Part shown: positions 30,266-30,923 of the stretch, one piece after another
Position numbering within the stretch: the first letter of the stretch is position 1
Layout of the letters: every line of letters begins with the position of its first letter
Made by a program: the position numbers and the translations under genes
IMG/VR virus record: IMGVR_UViG_3300010370_000150
Location: 1 to 30,923 of that record
Reading direction: 5' to 3' (one strand)
Length of the DNA: 30,923 bases
DNA from: a virus
The notes under the pieces: model-generated
The model's input: only the letters and a program-made list of their open reading frames with translations
Database searches by the model: none
What the model was told of the DNA's origin: nothing

Positions 30266-30923
30266 TTACCACCAGGTAATCTTGACATATCCATCACCAC
30301 CATTACCACCAACACCAAATCTGTTAAGTTCTGATGAATATGCACCTCCACCTCCTCCACCTCCACGAGTACCATTTCCACCATTTCCTGCAAATGATAC
30401 TGAAGTTAATGATGCTGAAGATAAAATCCCTGAACCACCACCAATTGCGAAAAGTCCATTACCAAAAACTGAAGATTGTATTGTACTAGTAGAAAAATTT
30501 GAAGTCCTCAATCTCCAATTAATTGCATCAGTTGAATATGCTAAAGTTCCAGAAGCACCAGAAGCAATATAAGTATTAGAAGTATAAGATAATCCGTAAA
30601 TATTAGTTGCACCTACTCCAGAAGTTCTTAAAGTCCATTGAATTCCATTAGTTGAAGTATTAAGAACTCCACTAGCACCAGCAACAACATAAACATTACC
30701 ATAAAGAAGTTGATAAAGTGCTGCTGTAGTACCAGATGTTCTTGAAGTCCATTGAATTGCATCTGTTGATGTTTGAATTGCTCCAGCGGCACGACAGTTT
30801 AAATAATACTCAGTAGTGGCAGTAGAATATAAAAGTGAATTAATAATATTAGTAACGTTACCTGTAGTTCTTAAGGTCCATTGAATTGCATTAGTTGAGG
30901 TGGCAATTTCTCCAGCGGTTGCT
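30266..30923 (-). CDS. Phage adhesin / tail fibre, C-terminal part with Asp-box-like repeats and Gly-rich tip (5' end outside window)
   Basis: The reading frame enters at the window edge (first full codon at 30922) and ends at 30266: 218 residues, N-terminus missing. Four repeats of about 40 residues end in TSTDAIQWTSRTSGT-type units (STNAIQW, STDAIQW, STNGIQW, STDAINW), each followed by a hydrophobic 'Y.N..YVA.G.SG' strand; this resembles Asp-box beta-propeller motifs (S-x-D-x-x-x-W). After the last repeat comes a glycine-rich section (GNGGNGTRGGGGGGGAYSS) and the end GGNGGDGYVKITWW. Glycine-rich ends of this type occur at the receptor-binding tips of T2-like gp38 adhesins and other fibres. 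The role as host-recognition adhesin is inferred. Confidence 0.8.
   Translation of the reverse strand, partial: ATAGEIATSTNAIQWTLRTTGNVTNIINSLLYSTATTEYYLNCRAAGAIQTSTDAIQWTSRTSGTTAALYQLLYGNVYVVAGASGVLNTSTNGIQWTLRTSGVGATNIYGLSYTSNTYIASGASGTLAYSTDAINWRLRTSNFSTSTIQSSVFGNGLFAIGGGSGILSSASLTSVSFAGNGGNGTRGGGGGGGAYSSELNRFGVGGNGGDGYVKITWW
30501..30900 (-). repeat. Degenerate repeats in the adhesin, about 40 residues each
   Basis: The element reading (G)TCCATTGAATT on the plus strand, coding for IQW/INW, recurs at about 30513, 30633, 30747 and 30876, giving steps of 120, 114 and 129 bases (40, 38 and 43 codons). The repeats differ in sequence between units and continue past the window edge. Confidence 0.8.

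Noticed and set aside
30282-30572. Plus-strand ORF of 96 codons with a proline-rich product
   Set aside because: It is the antisense reading of the glycine-rich adhesin end (Gly codons read as Pro); no ribosome site and no support.

Overview
The window is a piece of an AT-rich T4-like myovirus genome of the marine cyanophage/pelagiphage type. The evidence is the gene set and order: T4 core homologues gp5, gp26, gp27-like, gp4, gp48, gp53, gp32, gp59 and gp33, together with genes typical of marine T4-like phages (phoH, thyX, glutaredoxin, a PD-(D/E)XK exonuclease, a gp5 hub without its lysozyme, very large fibre-like structural proteins). No photosynthesis gene lies in this window, so the host cannot be fixed from sequence alone. 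Names ending in '-like' rest on remembered family patterns; no database search was possible.

Layout. 1-4715 (-): a giant, edge-truncated virion/fibre protein. 4748-5671 (-): a small accessory cassette holding a perfect sigma70 promoter, a 66-aa ORF, an orphan Phd-type antitoxin, tRNA-Leu(CAA), a terminator and a 95-aa ORF. 5686-14800 (-): the baseplate hub operon, read in the order tail-tube-like protein, gp26, a short ORF that may be joined to gp26 by -1 frameshifting, a tape-measure-like protein, a transglycosylase/M23 hub protein, gp27-like, gp5 and a separate needle. 14802-17555 (+): the only plus-strand island, gp4, an unknown gene, gp48 and gp53, divergent from the hub operon across paired late-promoter-like motifs. 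17556-22607 (-): replication and regulation genes (gp32, an unknown, gp59, gp33, exonuclease, phoH, a small protein, thyX and small ORFs). Four near-consensus sigma70 promoters split this region into short units. 22618-24339 (-): terminator, conserved hypotheticals and glutaredoxin. 24441-30220 (-): a translationally coupled operon of five sugar-modifying enzymes plus one small acidic protein. 30266-30923 (-): the C-terminal part of a repeat-containing adhesin with a glycine-rich end.

How it works together. Early and middle genes follow host-type TTGACA/TATAAT promoters. Structural genes and the glycosyltransferase operon follow a recurring CTAAATA motif about 30 nt before the start codon, close to the T4 late motif TATAAATA; gp33, the late-transcription coactivator, is encoded here. 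The hub operon builds the tail tip, with cell-wall degradation moved out of gp5 into a separate 644-aa protein. The glycosyltransferase operon lies directly downstream of the adhesin and shares the late-type motif, which suggests, without proving, modification of the phage's own fibres or of host surface glycans during late infection.

The observations most worth a second look are the canonical T TTT TTC slippery site at the gp26 end, the glycosyltransferase operon with two fusion enzymes beside the adhesin, the hub protein whose M23 domain has lost one zinc ligand, the orphan antitoxin/tRNA cassette, and the repeat-containing leader of gp32. Every stretch longer than 300 bases is covered by a gene.
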